This document shows, piece by piece, positions 42,708-55,519 of a DNA stretch of 64,000 nucleotides; the stretch's first letter is position 1, and every line of letters begins with the position of its first letter. The stretch spans positions 102,941,795 to 103,005,794 of the forward strand of contig OW386293.2 in NCBI GenBank assembly GCA_936432065.2. Direction: 5' to 3'. The translations under genes were made by a program, and so were the position numbers. The stretch comes from Rutpela maculata. Taxonomy: Eukaryota > Arthropoda > Insecta > Coleoptera > Cerambycidae. The notes under the pieces were generated by a model. It was not told the DNA's origin, searched no databases, and saw only the letters and a list, made by a program, of their open reading frames with translations.

Positions 42708-44795
42708 GACGGTAAAGTGTTGTTTGGTGTTATACGATGATCCATTTTCCACACAAATAAGTGACTTCGAAGGAACATTTGTACTCAGTTAATTGATTTA
42801 TAATATTAAGCTTTTTAAGAGTTGGTATCCTTCAAGATAGGTTTTACGCATTTTACCTTGATCTCTACAAGAATTTTGTTATAGTTCTGTTTTTTAAATC
42901 TTTTTGGGATGATAAGTAACTGAGATATTAGCTAGGTAAGTTAATATATCGTATGTATGCGTGCGCGTGTGTGTGTGTGTATATATAGAATGTAAGTCTA
43001 TGCGATTCTATTAAAAAATGACGTGGAAAGTTGATATACTTAATCTCATACATTGCAAAGCTTTAAAAATATATATTTTTCTAATGTTAAGCATTTATAC
43101 AGGCAGTTTTCCAGGGATTCTCCTTTTTATACAAGATAACTGCCCCCTCCCAGAGGTATAAGCAATTTAATCTTGACATGTATAGCTAAGAATAACCGTA
43201 AGATTAAAATTTTTAAAGTTTTTTTTTAATTATTTGTTTATTAGAAATGATATAGCGTTTTATTGTTTATTTGTACCTGGTTAGACGTTATATTTTGTGT
43301 TTTTGAATATATAGATATAAGATAACTGTAGTGATAGCGAACAAAGTGGCATTTTTAATTTCCTGAATTCCGCCAAGCAGAAGTAACTCCATCGATATCA
43401 AAGTACTAACATTTAGTTTTAGTTTCAACTGAATACATTGTTATTTTTGCTGGCGGACGTTTCTTTATACAGTGGAAGCCCTTATCCATACAACTTAATG
43501 ATATCAATCACTGTTTTACAACTCAAACAATTATTATCAAATATACAAAAGCAAGGAGTTATGAGTATTACGGCAACATATCGGCTTTCTGGTAAATCTT
43601 CGATCCATTTTTTTTAAGTAATACCACCAGAAACTCTTTTCAGCCATGTTTTCATGAGATTTTTCCTGAATTCGATATAATTATTTAGATCTTAAGAGAA
43701 ATGGTTACATTCAGTGCTACCAGAGAAAAACTTGGGGTGTGACCAGAGCAGCTGACAGAATTTATCTTCAGTTTTTTTATAAATGTTAAGGGATAAATAA
43801 TCCTAGGTATCATGTATATATTTTCGATACTTTAATTTATCCTTTATATTTACACCTTTTCTCTTTTACACTACGCCAATGGCAGCTTTTGTTTGAGCCA
43901 CATCTCATAGTTTTCTTAGTTTGTGAGGTTTGTAATATGGTTCTGTTGAAGTACAATAACAACGCTACCATACGTCGTGCATGTACGTTTAGGTTTAAGA
44001 AACAAATGACAGGCTGACATTAAATATCTCCCGACATTGATTATAGCATTAAGGTGCGGGCTTGTCCGACAAATTTTCCTGAAATATAATCCATTTAGGA
44101 TCAAGTTTTATATATGTAAAAAAATTGTTTATATTTTAAGATAGGTCGTGATATCTGTTGGCATTACAATGACAATGGGGGTGGGGGGATCCTTTTATGT
44201 GCTTTATTTTGTTCAATTGTTTTTGTGAGTATGTGTAACAAAAATTATGTTGAAATTTACTAGGCATTCAGTATTTTTGACTGATTGGGTAAATAGGCAG
44301 TATATAGGTAATTATTTATGTGTTATATTGCAATTTTGCTGTATGTTGAACACAAACTATTGCGATCATTTGTTAAAGACAAATGGAAGAAAAATGTGGA
44401 GAAATTAAGTATGGGAAGATGTCTTCGAACAATACGTTGTATCCAAAGGTTATATTAAGTCTTCAAGCAAAATGTACCTAATTATTTTGTGTCTGTTAGC
44501 AATAGTTCTAGTAGAGGAGTCGAATTAAGCATAAAAAAGTAAATAGGGAATTGTCTTGCTGCTGCGATTTTATTGTTTTAACTTGTTTTAGGTGTGACAA
44601 TAAGTATAATGAGATTAAATCTGTCTGTAGCTTCATATATAATTTTAAAAAATATGTTGCAAAACTAAAATTGGCTGCTATTTTCCTTATTATCTCCAGT
44701 TGTAGTAACCGCATCGCAAAAATAAAAATATCAATAGTTCGAATAAAACTAGACTTACAAATAAACATTTTTGTATTTGGTCCTAAAAATAGCTA
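42708..44795. other. Intergenic DNA with a GT microsatellite
   Basis: A GTGTGTGTGTGTG run occurs at 42965-42982. No gene or paired repeat was recognised in these 2 kb. Confidence 0.4.
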
Positions 44796-44870
44796 TTTTA
44801 CAGACTCATTTGAGTCCGTAAAATGAGTCTTTTCTGGACTCAATCCCAAAAAGTTGCCATGACAACTTTT
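44796..44870. repeat. Two adjacent short hairpins
   Basis: 44796-44808 pairs with 44811-44823 (TTTTACAGACTCA / TGAGTCCGTAAAA, one mismatch). 44849-44870 is a near-perfect palindrome AAAAGTTGCCATGACAACTT(TT). Confidence 0.7.
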
Positions 44871-44954
44871 GTGGATCATTTAGGTAAATAATGCAAAATG
44901 GTTCGTACAACAATTAAACAACTTTATTTAATCTGATAGGTACAACAATATGAC

Positions 44955-45600
44955 TTAATTATTAGGTTTGTAAGTTAAATTAATAATAATTAAATGATTA
45001 TGGCCCAAAATGAAAATTAAATGAACAATTTTGAGTACCTTCAAAACTATTACCCCCAAACGAAATACCCGAATCTGAGGGTATCTTGTTAATTTCTTTT
45101 GATGTGATAGTAGCTTCGGTAGTAACCGATATGGTGATGGTTCGATTTTCTTCTCCCCCATTAACATTCTGCACACTTCTTTCGTTTTCTCAATTGATTC
45201 TTCTATATATGACTCTGCCACTGAAGACGACCTGGAATTAGTTATTATTTAGAATAAAAAGACAATAATATTGTGAAAAAACTTGCTTCCATCCTCCTAG
45301 CCGTTTCAACGAGATTAAATCGACGTCAGCATCTGCCGCAAGAGTCGCAGAACTTCGCCGGAAGCAATGCCCAGTATACTCTGTCGGGTTCGGTAGTTTA
45401 AGAAATTCAGCAATGATAGAGGGCATTTTCCCAAAAGAATGGATTCCTACTTGTACCGTACATTTTCCCTTGAGATAAGAAATAAAAAAATAATCGTGTT
45501 AAACATTCGCTGGTCGTATATTTCTGGTGCACTTCCATGGGATTAACAACTTCACCTTCAGCTACCGCGGGAAACACTCTTAATGTTGGTCTTCGTATCG
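44955..45600 (-). pseudogene. Crypton-type tyrosine recombinase C-terminal relic
   Basis: Minus strand: GKCTVQVGIHSFGKMPSIIA, then EYTGHCFRRSSATLAADA with the His-x-x-Arg box, ISLKRLGGWK, a gap of about 65 bp, and SSVAESYIEESIEKTK with the nucleophilic Tyr (codon near 45207-45209). These are the catalytic C-terminal boxes of eukaryotic tyrosine recombinases of the Crypton type. The gap begins with GTTTTTTC and ends with TTCCAG, so it may be a small intron, but a strict join does not keep frame. The 5' part is cut at about 45600, where a LINE tail begins. Confidence 0.7.
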
Positions 45601-45602
45601 GG

Positions 45603-47820
45603 AATTGTTATAATAATAATATATAATATAATAATAATGGTTTATTGATGTTAAGACCCTGGGTGTATACATAGGTCATAAGATTAAAAATTAATACAAA
45701 CATAAGTTAAAACTAGAATAAAAAGATAAAACATGACAAAGGACAAAAACTGAATAAAAGAAAACTACAGACTAAAAATGAGATCCTCAAAGTTATCTTG
45801 GAGGTATTCCTCAAAGGTGTAAAACGCTTTTAATTTCAAATAAGCTTTTAGCTTCGTTTTGAACTGGTTTATATTTAATTGTTTAATTGCCTCTGGCAAG
45901 ACATTAAATAATTTGATGCAGTAATAACCGGTACCGTCTTTGGTTCTTGACAGCCTGTGAAAGTTTGGTACGACATTGTTGTTATTTCTTGTTTCATAAT
46001 TGTGAACATCACTATGTTTGTTGAGTAGGTGTTCATTTTTTTTTGTATGTATAAGGCATTCTAGTACAAAAATGCATGATAGCGTAAGTATATTAAGTTT
46101 TTTGAAAGTTTGCCGACAGCAGTCTCGGTATTTCAATTTATCTATAATTCTGATGCATCGCCTTTGTAATCCAAATATTTTAGATGCGTGAGCGGAGTGT
46201 CCCCAACTGAGGACGGCATAACTTATATTTGAGTGTATGTGACCATAGTATGCTGTTATCAAAACTTCTTGGCTGACTGAATTCACTAGGTTCCTGACTA
46301 AATAAATGTTTCTCGAAATTTTTGTTGAGAGGTTATCCACGTGTTTTTCCCAAGTCAGCATAGGATCTAGGTGGATACCTAAAAATTTTACCGATTCGTT
46401 TTTTGTGTCTTCGTTGTGGTTTTTTGTAGGTCGTAAGCTAAATGTAAGATGTTGCGTCTTGTTATCATTTATTCCTAGTGTGTTAGCAGCATACCAGGTT
46501 TTTATATTTGATTGTGTGTTCAAAGATTTAGTCTTGACAAGATCAAGCGATAAATCCTGTTTTACCTCAGTGGTGTCATCTGCGAATAAAATTAGATTTG
46601 CACTGGGATCGCAGTTGGGCAAATCGTTAATATAAATTATGAAAAGAGCGGGACCTAGCACCGATCCCTGCGGTACTCCGTGTAGGACGGTTTTTTTATT
46701 AGAATGTGTGTTATTGTATGTCACGTACTGACATCTTTCTGTGAGGTATGATTTAACAAGACTCAAGCTGTTATCATCAAAACCATATGCAGATAATTTC
46801 CTTATGAGCGTATCATGAGATACACTGTCAAAGGCTTTTGTCAAATCGTAAAAGGATGCAAATGTGAACACATAATTTTCAAACCCATCGTTAATTAGTT
46901 GAGTGAGGTTATTAATTGCTGTTGATGTCGTTTTGCAGTTTCGGAACCCATTTTGACATGGACTAAATAAATTGTTGTTCTCAAAGAATTCCACTATTTG
47001 TGTTTTTAAAAGAGACTCAAAAATTTTAGAAAAATAGGTACCAGTGAGATCGGTCTGTAATTTGATGGGTCTTCGTAGGATCCCTTCTTGAAAATAGGAA
47101 CTACTCTTGTTATTTTTAAGCTATTTGGAAATATATTGGCTTTTATACATAGATTTATTAGTTTAGTCTTTGGTATACATATTAAGTTTACCAGAGTTTT
47201 GACAATTTTGACTGAAATGCCGTAATGATCTTTGCTCTTGCTATTTTTTAACTTACTAATGCTCGCCCTTACTTCATTATAGGTAACATCTCTGAATTTA
47301 AACACTGAGTTTTCATTTATTTTAATGTAATCTATTGGGTCTTTATTTACTTTTGGGGCACTTTTGATCACCTCGTCAGATATGCTTATAAAAAAATTAT
47401 TAAAGTCGTTGGCACTTAATTCACTGCCTCGGGGGGCTTTTGGTGTTTGACTGTTACTCTTGATAATGTCCCACATGGCGCGTTGTGAGTTGCTGGAGTT
47501 CCTGATGTATTCGTCTTGTGCTCTACGTTTGGAGGTATTTATCTCTGCACGGTAGCTATTCCTGTATTTTGTGACTGTTTTTTTTGTTATTATTTCTGGA
47601 TTTGATTTGTTCACTTCTTTTAAAAAGTTTAAAGTATCGCGCATTTGTCTTAGGTTTTCATTGTACCATTCAACTTTTTTTTCCGAACCGAAAGTGCTAG
47701 CAGACTTGGTTTTCATAGGAAGGGTTACCTTAACAGCTTCTATTATTAAATCTATAAATGTATCTAGTTTTTCATCACAATTTACATTTGGGTCATTGAT
47801 ATAAGAAGACATCGTGTGTC
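45603..47820 (-). mobile_element. Non-LTR retrotransposon with ATT-type tail (copy C)
   Basis: Minus-strand LINE of about 2.2 kb. The 3' end abuts an AATAATAAT-type repeat (45609-45640). It contains the endonuclease C-terminal/linker part and a full reverse transcriptase in two frames. The 5' endonuclease is truncated at about 47820. It inserted beside or into the tyrosine-recombinase relic. Confidence 0.82.
45765..47812 (-). pseudogene. Reverse transcriptase of copy C, one frameshift
   Basis: The first frame (47006-47812) has the linker and RT start, ending in VVPIFKKGSYEDPSNYRPIS. The second (45765-46994) has SFYDLTKAFDSVSHDTLIRK, HGVPQGSVLGPALFIIYIND, LILFADDTTEV (active site) and the C-terminal VHNYETRN and LFNVLPEAIK. 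A single frame change near 47000 separates them, and the RT itself is uninterrupted across all catalytic motifs. This is the least decayed of the three FYSxxEFL-type copies. Confidence 0.85.
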
Positions 47821-49239
47821 TTTTTGGACAATATCATTTTTAGTGAATGTAGCTCTTCGCGCCTGAATGCACTACATACGCCAATGAGAATAGCAACCTG
47901 CGAAATTAAATATGAAACTGATGGATGTCATTAAAATATGATTTTAAACTTACTTTGATTAATAAATACTTCTCATCGTCTGCATTTATCAAAAATATAT
48001 TAATTTCTTGGAGTGTCAAAAAATTGGCAAAAGAAGCGACATCATTTATGGATGGCCTCCGGAGATAAAAAAACAGCAGAAAATTTTAGCTTTACAACAT
48101 AAATTGTTTAAATTTTATGTGAAACAGTGCATGGACAGATTCAATCCAATACTTCTTATTCCGCTTATTGTTACACCTAAAACAAATTGAAATCATAAAG
48201 TTGCTGCAGCTAAACAATTCTATAAATCTATAATTATCTATAAAATTAGATCATGAAAATTCTTTCTGAAGCAAATCAATGAATTTGAATGTTAGCAATG
48301 GCTAACGTTGATCATTTAAATTTATTCTTTCCTTTTCAAGTAATAAGATAGTTGATGATTAATAAACATCAGTGAGTAATAAAATGTAAATTTGTTATAT
48401 TTGTGCTTGGCTTTTCACGATTCTTGAAGACTGGGTTGTTTTTGTGTAGAAGAGTGCTACTGTATTCGCACTCACTGCTAATGATAACTATATGAATGAT
48501 TTTTAACATTACATATGCTTCTTTATGTAGATTTGTGTCAGCATACAGAAAAATGGAAAAGGGTAAAATTAGAAACAACCTCTGTTTCCAGTGATTTAAG
48601 TAATATCTACTATAAATAATTTCTCAGTAGTTTCTCAGCTAGTCAGATTTGGAAAACAAGTAGTATTTTATTTATATATTAAATGTTACTTTTAATAAGT
48701 TAATTTATTGTCTTTTTGCCTCATTTGGTGTATGAAGAAATTCTGACTGACTGAAAAATTTAAATGTATATGTGTTAATTATGGTTAATTTTAGGATATT
48801 CGTAGGGTGGGATTACGATCTTAATGTGTAAAAAAGTTAAATTTATTATTTAAGCGAAGTGAAAAAAATGAAAGCCAATATGTCAGTTCCCAGTTTTTTA
48901 TGAAAATGGTACGTGTATGCGTCATAATTTTATTAAAACGACGATATGAAATTTTTTTTTATAAACTACACTGAAATAATGGTAACGTTTGCTCAAATTT
49001 ACGATAAATTTAGATTTTTCCAGTCAGAATACAAATGAAAAAGCAGTATTGTCTAAATGTCGTGGCATTATCTTAATTTTTCTTTTTAGGATCTTCTATT
49101 ACATGTATTCTTTCTTAAGTATAAAATCCAAGGAATTTACAAAATAATATAATTACCCAGTAGTATTTTGTTCAGAAATAACCTCTATGTCTCTTACGTC
49201 AAAGGAACAGTTAGAGAATGTTTTGGCAAATCAATCAAA
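47821..49239. other. Intergenic A+T-rich DNA
   Basis: No supported gene. On minus, near 47955-48000, INADDEKYLLIK is followed by a GTAAGT donor-like site. It might be an upstream exon scrap of the tyrosine-recombinase gene, but the match is too short to call. Confidence 0.35.
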
Positions 49240-49382
49240 TCAAATACAAACGATTTTTATTGACCTTAATCTATGTATAAAAACTAGTAGTATAAATTAC
49301 AAACATAATAACACAAAATAAACATTTATTTTTGCATAAAACAGGGACAGTCTAAACGATCAAACAATAAAATCAAATAAAT

Positions 49383-51590
49383 TCAATCAAATGTGTCCTG
49401 AAAGGATTCATCGACTGAATAGTAAGCTTTATTAACTAACAAGTTCTTTACTTCTTTTCTAAATTTAATTTCGTTTATAATTCGCCTCAAATTTATAGGA
49501 AGATGATTGAATATTTTTTGCTGTTGTATAAGATAGAATTCTTTGTCTGAGCTGATGATGGAATAGAAGAAGGATGTCATGAGTACGACGTGTGTAGTGA
49601 ACTGGGTTAGCGTTTATCTCATGTTTAAACTTTTTATGCATGAGGCATGCAGGCTCAAATATGAAAATACATGCAAGTGTCATAATTCCATGTTTCAAAA
49701 ACATGGTTTATAGCAGTCTCTTACATTAGCCTTACACATATATTTTATAGCCCTTTTTTTCAGAACAAAGTTTTTATTAAATAAATATTGTGAACAACAA
49801 TCCCAGAAACTAATGCCATAACACAAATGCGAATCTATAAGCGCAAAATATGAATTCTGGCTGAGTCTAATTTTAATTCATTTGACACCACTCTAATTGC
49901 ATAACAATTCGCAGCTAATTTTTTACTTAATATTGAGATATGTTTTCGAATTTTAATTTGATTTTTAATAATTTGTTCTTCCAAGTGAACCTCATTTAGG
50001 TTGCAATTAAATGTAACAATGTTAGTTTTAGGTACATTAAAGGATAACAAATTAGCATCACACCACTGTTTAATAATTTCTAGTCAGTGCTTACAATCTC
50101 ATGGAGTTCATTAATGAATTTTCCATGCTAGAGTATTGTGGTGTCATCAGTAAAAAAAGCTAAATTTCCTTTAATTTTAGCAGATACCAGATCATTGAGA
50201 TATATTAGAAATAGTAGTGGCCCAAAGACGGAACCTTGTGGCGCACCAGACTTCACTTCCATTTGTTTTGAAACATTACCATTAAAAATAACTTTTTTAT
50301 AACGACCAGATAAATATGACTGGAATCATCCTCTAAACCCGTACGTTTCTAGTTTCCTCAACAGTATTTCGTGGTTCTCACAATCAAATGCCTTAGTCAA
50401 ATCTTAGAATACTGCTAAAGATATAGTTTCTCTAAGAAAGCAAATATAGCATCATTTGTGTTTCTTGCAGCATGAAAACTGAACTGTTCTGCACAGAGTA
50501 TCTTATTTCGATGGAAGAAATCTAAAATTAATTTCTTGACCAATTTTTCTACTATTTTTGCTAAAGTAGGGAGCTCCGATTAAAGAACTTATATCTAGAT
50601 ACATAACAGGCTATCTTTTCACTATATACCTTGTTTGCTCCTAACATAGTCACATTATATGTCCATTAAAAAGAATAGATGAACATCACATCCCATAGGC
50701 AACAGTGGTGTTGTGTGTGTAGAAAATGCGTAGAATGGTAAATATTTTCATTAAAATGAATTATTGCAATTCCTGCATTACCGACTTTTTATATAACGTG
50801 ATGTAGGCATACGATATTACAGTAAGATAAAACAGTAGATAAATATGTATTGAAAGGATATTAAAATTTAATTGCTATTTACTTTATAACTGTAAACTGA
50901 ACTTCATCATGTTACGACTATGGAACGATCGATTTTCTTCTTTTCTAAACTGCTTTCTGCAAACGGCACAGCACTTCACTATTTATTTGCACTAAATATA
51001 TTGTCACTAAACTGTGTAAATATTAATAGAGAATATTGTTTAGGTATTGAGCAAATCACAACTTAAAATAAAAAGACTTCTTCACCACATTTTGATCGAA
51101 AAACACGAAAAACGCTTATTAACATTAATGGCGGATATACTGTCAAAAGTGTCAAACTGAGATTATGATAATCAAACTGAGCCGATGGTGCCCGAATCGG
51201 TCGCGAACAGATCGACTAGCCAATCAAGAACTTATGGGAAGAAGTGCCATGAATCTTTCGGGATCACAAAAAGTAATGCCATTATGTATCTAGATATAAG
51301 TTCTTTAATCGGAGGTAGGGAGCAATGATACTGGCCTATAATTAGCCATAATTAGACGATTTCCACTTTTAAATAAAGGAACAACATTTGCAACATTTAA
51401 ACATGATGGAAAAGTTCCTGTTTCAAAAGATGTATTAATAGCAAAACATTTTCTGGAAGTTTTAGGAAAATTTTTAATGAGATACAATCCCAACCACTAA
51501 TATTCTTGTTCTTAATATCATTGAGTATTTTTCTAATTTCTTGAATATCAGTAGGTGACAGGAAAAAAATCAAGTACAGAAACATTCTTT
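49383..51590 (-). pseudogene. Reverse transcriptase pseudogene of copy D
   Basis: Recognisable motifs, read downstream on minus: WDCISLKIFLKLPENV and MANYRPVSLLP before the insertion; then CAPQGSVFGPLL-like, FADD-region and ILSKKLAANCYAIRV pieces; and the C-terminal IFNHLPINLRR...YYSVDESF. Stops and frame changes are frequent, so it is inactive. Confidence 0.7.
50574..51314. mobile_element. 741-bp inverted-repeat element with perfect 8-bp duplication
   Basis: The 33-bp inverted ends are perfect (CTCCGATTAAAGAACTTATA...). GTAGGGAG flanks at 50566-50573 and 51315-51322. Excision in silico of the element plus one GTAGGGAG restores the RT frame of the host LINE, which confirms the boundaries. 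The interior has no transposase. An 8-bp duplication fits hAT or P-like elements, but the CTCC ends are not standard for either. Confidence 0.92.
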
Positions 51591-51665
51591 AAGTACTTTA
51601 GGGCATCATGCTTTGGGGTAATTTTATTGCATAATTCTTTTGCTAATATTATTTTTATTATTTAT

Positions 51666-52828
51666 ATTATACTGCCGTGTCACCCAGCGCTGTCCAGAGG
51701 TTGATGGAGCAGCAGTTTTGTCTGTACAGTTTTTCCAGCCAACTCATGTTTACACAACTGACTAACAAACTCACAGACAACATTTCATTTTTATTTATTA
51801 GTAGTGAAGGATGTCAAAAAACAACCACTTACTGTTCTTTTGATTCATAGGTGTAGAGGTTATTTTTCAGTATATCCAAGACTATTCTATTGTCTTGTGA
51901 ATTCCCATGATTTTATTTTAAGAGTACATGTGGTAGAAAGTCCGAAAAAGAAAAAAGAAAAAAAAGCAGTATTAGAAGCAATGGTCAACTGGTTTTACAT
52001 TTTTTTCTTTCCTTTAATAAATTTGGTATTATTTGTATTATATGTAGTTTACTTGGAGTCTATATTTGCAGATATCTCACATTATTTGTTTAGTATATTT
52101 TTTCTAAGAAACTAATAAATTTTTTCCAGTTGGTTATTCTGTTAAATTATTAACCGAAACACCTCTTACTTTGTACGTCATCTAACTTTGTACAAATGTT
52201 ATAATCTTTTTATTAGGAAATAAAAAATGTTTAACACCCATTTCTATATTTTGTTGTGATTGTTTATTGAGAGTGTACATGTTTATTGTGAAATAAGAGA
52301 GCAAAATAGATAGTTCAGAGAATACCAGATGGCTGATGGCACCAAGGAGCTGATGGGAAAAAGTTAGAATAATGTATGAATCACAAAAACGTCTGGCAAG
52401 ATGTGAATAATAGGAATATATATTTCATGTAATCAAATGGGTATATTATAACAAGGTAGTTTTAATAGCCAGAAAAAAAATCTTATAAGAAATTCGTTTC
52501 ATAACACGCTGGCAGGGATGCCAGACTTTTGCCGCCCTAGGCGAGGTTACAAAATGCCGTCTTATCGGATGTAGAAAAGATGGATTTTTATAGAAAAGAA
52601 CATGGTACTTTATCAGGGCCGAATTTAGAGTCCGAGAGACCCTGGGCAAGATGCTATAAGTAGGTCCCTTTTTTTAATTTTGAGTGGGCATACCTACAAG
52701 CTTAGGTATATCATAAGTAAAACTTTTAATTATAAATGAAACTAGCTAGCTAGCACAACAAAATTAGCACATATAATAAATAAACAAGCTAAAAACGTAG
52801 GTACTCTTTGCCAATTTACTGAGCTTTC
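51666..52828 (+). other. Intergenic DNA with one weak ORF
   Basis: The GC-richer start (51672-51725) reads AVSPSAVQRLMEQQFCLYS on plus. A 103-residue frame at 51804-52115 has a basic KKKKEKK stretch and a hydrophobic FFFPLINLVLFVLYVVYL segment. Neither is recognised; they could be exon fragments or chance. Near 52613 CAGGGCCGAATTTAG resembles a hAT terminus. Confidence 0.25.
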
Positions 52829-52995
52829 TATATAATTGTTACACATTCTATAGGATACTCTTTGCAGTTTTCTTGTAAATAATGTTAGTTTTTGGACATC
52901 CTAAATTTTGTGATACCAACTTTTGTGAAAAAAAATTGAAAAAAAAACATCCAACCTGTGTGGGATTCGAATACACGCTTTGGATTGCAAGCAAG
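52829..52995. repeat. Dispersed repeat, copy 2, left part
   Basis: Matches 9672-9850 from TATATAATTGTTA through GGATACTCTTTGCAG and TTGTAAATAATGTTAG to a T-arm-like ATTCGAATAC box (complement). The matching right part is 2.5 kb away at 55520-55822. Confidence 0.7.
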
Positions 52996-53130
52996 CAACA
53001 ATCATTTATTTACATTAAAATTACAGAGTATGTACCTCTCATGATTGTAGGACTGGGCGGGGCAGGTCCAGTTTGGTTTAACGATAAGTACCTTAAAATT
53101 AGTACTCCTGTCTGCCACAGGCAAACTTAA

Positions 53131-54155
53131 CCCTTTCTGTACCGGACATGAAATGGCGATTCATGTTACTAGGACCGGGTTTTTTTGCATGCTACCAGGA
53201 CCCCTGCCGAATATATGCGCCAGCTATAAAAAATAGAACATATGCAGAAAATTCATTTATTTATAATAATATTTTATTATATTAAAGTATTTGTAATGTA
53301 TTATGTTAAAAAATATATATTTAAAAGGTTTCTTTTGTATGGTACACTTCAAAACAAGGCTGTACACACAGACCAACATTACACTTTGTACACATGTACC
53401 TAGACTCTCTTCTTTTTTTTTTGCCTGAAGCTTGCTTTGGCTACAAACAGTACATCGTCGAACCTCATTATTGAGGGTGGGAAAATGTCGGCCTATAAGC
53501 CTCTCAAGATTTTTGGTCACAGGCTTTACTCGGTTGTGGTGTTTTGTACCTGAAATTAGGCAAAGAAATCGATAGGCAAAAGTTTTCTTACTAACTAAAT
53601 TTACCCCTCAATAAGTTGTCTTATGATTTTCAACTGAAAATCTGCTAGAGGTTCTCTTCCTGCATTTTGTGTTTGGTACAGTGCATGTGCGTTGAGCATG
53701 GCTAGGTCCATCATATGAAAAAATAGCTTTCTGTACCATTTTACAGTTTTTCTAACGCATTCTGTAGAGCTTAACTTTATACAGCAATTTACATAATACT
53801 ATTAGTACACTAAAAGCATGTTTCAACTCGAGCATGACTGAAATAAGTGGGGTCACTTATTTCAATCAGAATAACGAGATTCATGACGTCGACTAAATTT
53901 GCCGTATTTATACGGCAGTGAGCCAGGTGGTCCTGTCTTAGGTACCGTATTTCTTCGGCATTGGGCTAACGGACACAACACGAAGCGACACAATTATGCG
54001 GCTGTGGTCCTACTAGAGGGTATAAACTTAATATTGTCATATATATACGACAACGGTCTAAATATGCCATATAACCCTGAACACATATATACGGCAGTGG
54101 TCCTGAGGGACCATTTATATATTGACTAAAATATACGGCGATGGTACGGAAAGGG
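53131..54155 (-). mobile_element. piggyBac-like element
   Basis: TTAA occurs at 53127-53130 and 54156-54159. The inverted ends are CCCTTTCTGTACCGGA and the complement CCCTTTCCGTACCATC. TTAA targets with CCCTTT-type ends are diagnostic of piggyBac. 1,025 bp, keeping only the last part of the transposase on minus. Confidence 0.9.
53257..53765 (-). pseudogene. piggyBac transposase C-terminal remnant
   Basis: Minus strand: RKTVKWYRKLFFHMMDLAML, NAHALYQTQNAGREPLADFQ and KIIRQLIEG (53765-53595), then RHFPTLNNEVRRCTVCSQSK and a Cys-rich tail CVYSLVLK in the 53257-53520 frame. This is the end of the DDE domain plus the cysteine-rich domain that binds element ends. Frames differ and the catalytic Asp segments are gone. 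Confidence 0.85.
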
Positions 54156-54449
54156 TTAAAAACTAAATTAAAAATAAAAATGTGTCCACATAGACCTAAA
54201 GCTAATTAAAAGAGAATACTCTAAAGAATTATCACTCACTAGATAAGCCACTTATTTAATTTTGGTTGTTGACACAGGAAAACAAAACTCAGCGAAAAAA
54301 CCCGTTCGAAGCAATTCCACTCTGGTGGTCTTCTTGCCGCCAGGAAAATATCATGGAAATTAAAGGAAGATATAGTTCGAAATATTTTGATTTTTGAGAA
54401 TATATTGGTCGATGGAATTTAGAAACAAAAAAGGACAAAAACGTATAAA

Positions 54450-54900
54450 GGGAATAGGGAAGGTTGGTTATAAGTTTTAGTAAAGATTAGAGATGGAGAA
54501 ATAAGAAGTTGTCGTATAGGATAGTATGGCTAGAGAGGTTGTCGGAAAATAGGCAACGCCTGGTATGGTAGGGGGAGTGGAATGTCGAAAAGGATTGCAT
54601 TATGACTGATTCGGGTTATGTTGCGGGTTAGCGGACTACTGCCCAGTTTGAATTCGTAGAATTTTTGAGAAATTTCTTGAACGTAGTCCGCTAGTGGGGT
54701 TATGTCGTGGCAACGAGCATGTAAATCTCTGAGGGAGGTGTATCTGTCCGAATCAGAGATGAGACGCATAAATTTATGTTCAAGAACTCAAAGTTTTCTC
54801 ATTGTCGTGGCCGGTATGCTGCACCAAACTGGCGCCACGTATGTGATGGCTGGCCTGATTACCATTGTGTACAACAGTTTTTATTTGTCAAAAGCCAAAA
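54450..54900 (-). pseudogene. Jockey-clade reverse transcriptase C-terminal fragment
   Basis: Minus strand: APVWCSIPATTMRKL-like start (near 54830), then MRLISDSDRYTSLRDLHARC and ITPLADYVQEISQKFYEF. The AP(V/I)W...LQ..(Q/K)N..LR.I...R..R...LH order is the Jockey thumb/C-terminal region. It is 5'-truncated and one stop interrupts it. Confidence 0.7.
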
Positions 54901-55008
54901 GCTTAGCCACTGGACCACCACAGATTACTATGAAAATTGAATGTATGTAATATATTTCTTATGAGAATCATAATTCAACGCATTAAATATATTATTATGA
55001 AATATATA

Positions 55009-55411
55009 CTGCCGTCCTAAGCCAAAAAGACGTATTCAAGTTTTGGCCGAAATGCATATTTTTATACCTTAAGATAACTGGAGCTATTTTCTATATATTT
55101 CCATAGCGAAATAAACGTATTTCAATCGTTAAGTATTTTTAAAGTTCTAACAAAGTTTGATGTATCTAAAAAAATATGAGAAAACCTAAGCGATTTAGCC
55201 AATTAGACGTATCTCATTGTAAAAAAAAACTAGTAACCTAATTAATATAAATTCATAACTACACCACTATTAACCTCTACATTAGTACAACTACAAAAAA
55301 AAATATTAGTAAATATTTGAAAATATTGACGCGATTTCGGAAATTCCAATCATTCCTTATATCTCAAAACAGTGAAACTTTGAGATACGTCTTTTTGGCT
55401 TAGGAGGGCAG
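55009..55411. mobile_element. 403-bp TA-flanked MITE
   Basis: The inverted ends are CTGCCGTCCTAAGCCAAAAA and the complement CTGCCCTCCTAAGCCAAAAA, followed by GACGTAT and flanked by TA. Internally GACGTATCTCA recurs. Non-coding. Confidence 0.88.
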
Positions 55412-55519
55412 TATATATTAGTGAAATGTATAAACAAAAAAAATATTATATAGATAACATTTCGCAAGATTTCTATTTAAGTACAAGCGACAAAAATGAA
55501 GAAAATATTTTTTTTTAAA

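Larger units (their letters stand above)
49240..51665 (-). mobile_element. Non-LTR retrotransposon, heavily decayed (copy D)
   Basis: Minus-strand LINE. The 3' tail is ATTTGATTTGATTGATTTG (complement of 49225-49250). C-terminal pieces lie at 49383-49704, thumb and palm pieces at 49835-50570, and the RT start at 51323-51590 (YRPVSLLP, ISGWDCISLK). A 741-bp element sits between 50574 and 51314; its removal makes the two RT parts continuous. Confidence 0.8.

Noticed and set aside
51804..52115. 103-residue ORF with a basic stretch and a hydrophobic segment
   Set aside because: No recognisable homology; A+T-rich DNA readily yields such frames. Left as unassigned.
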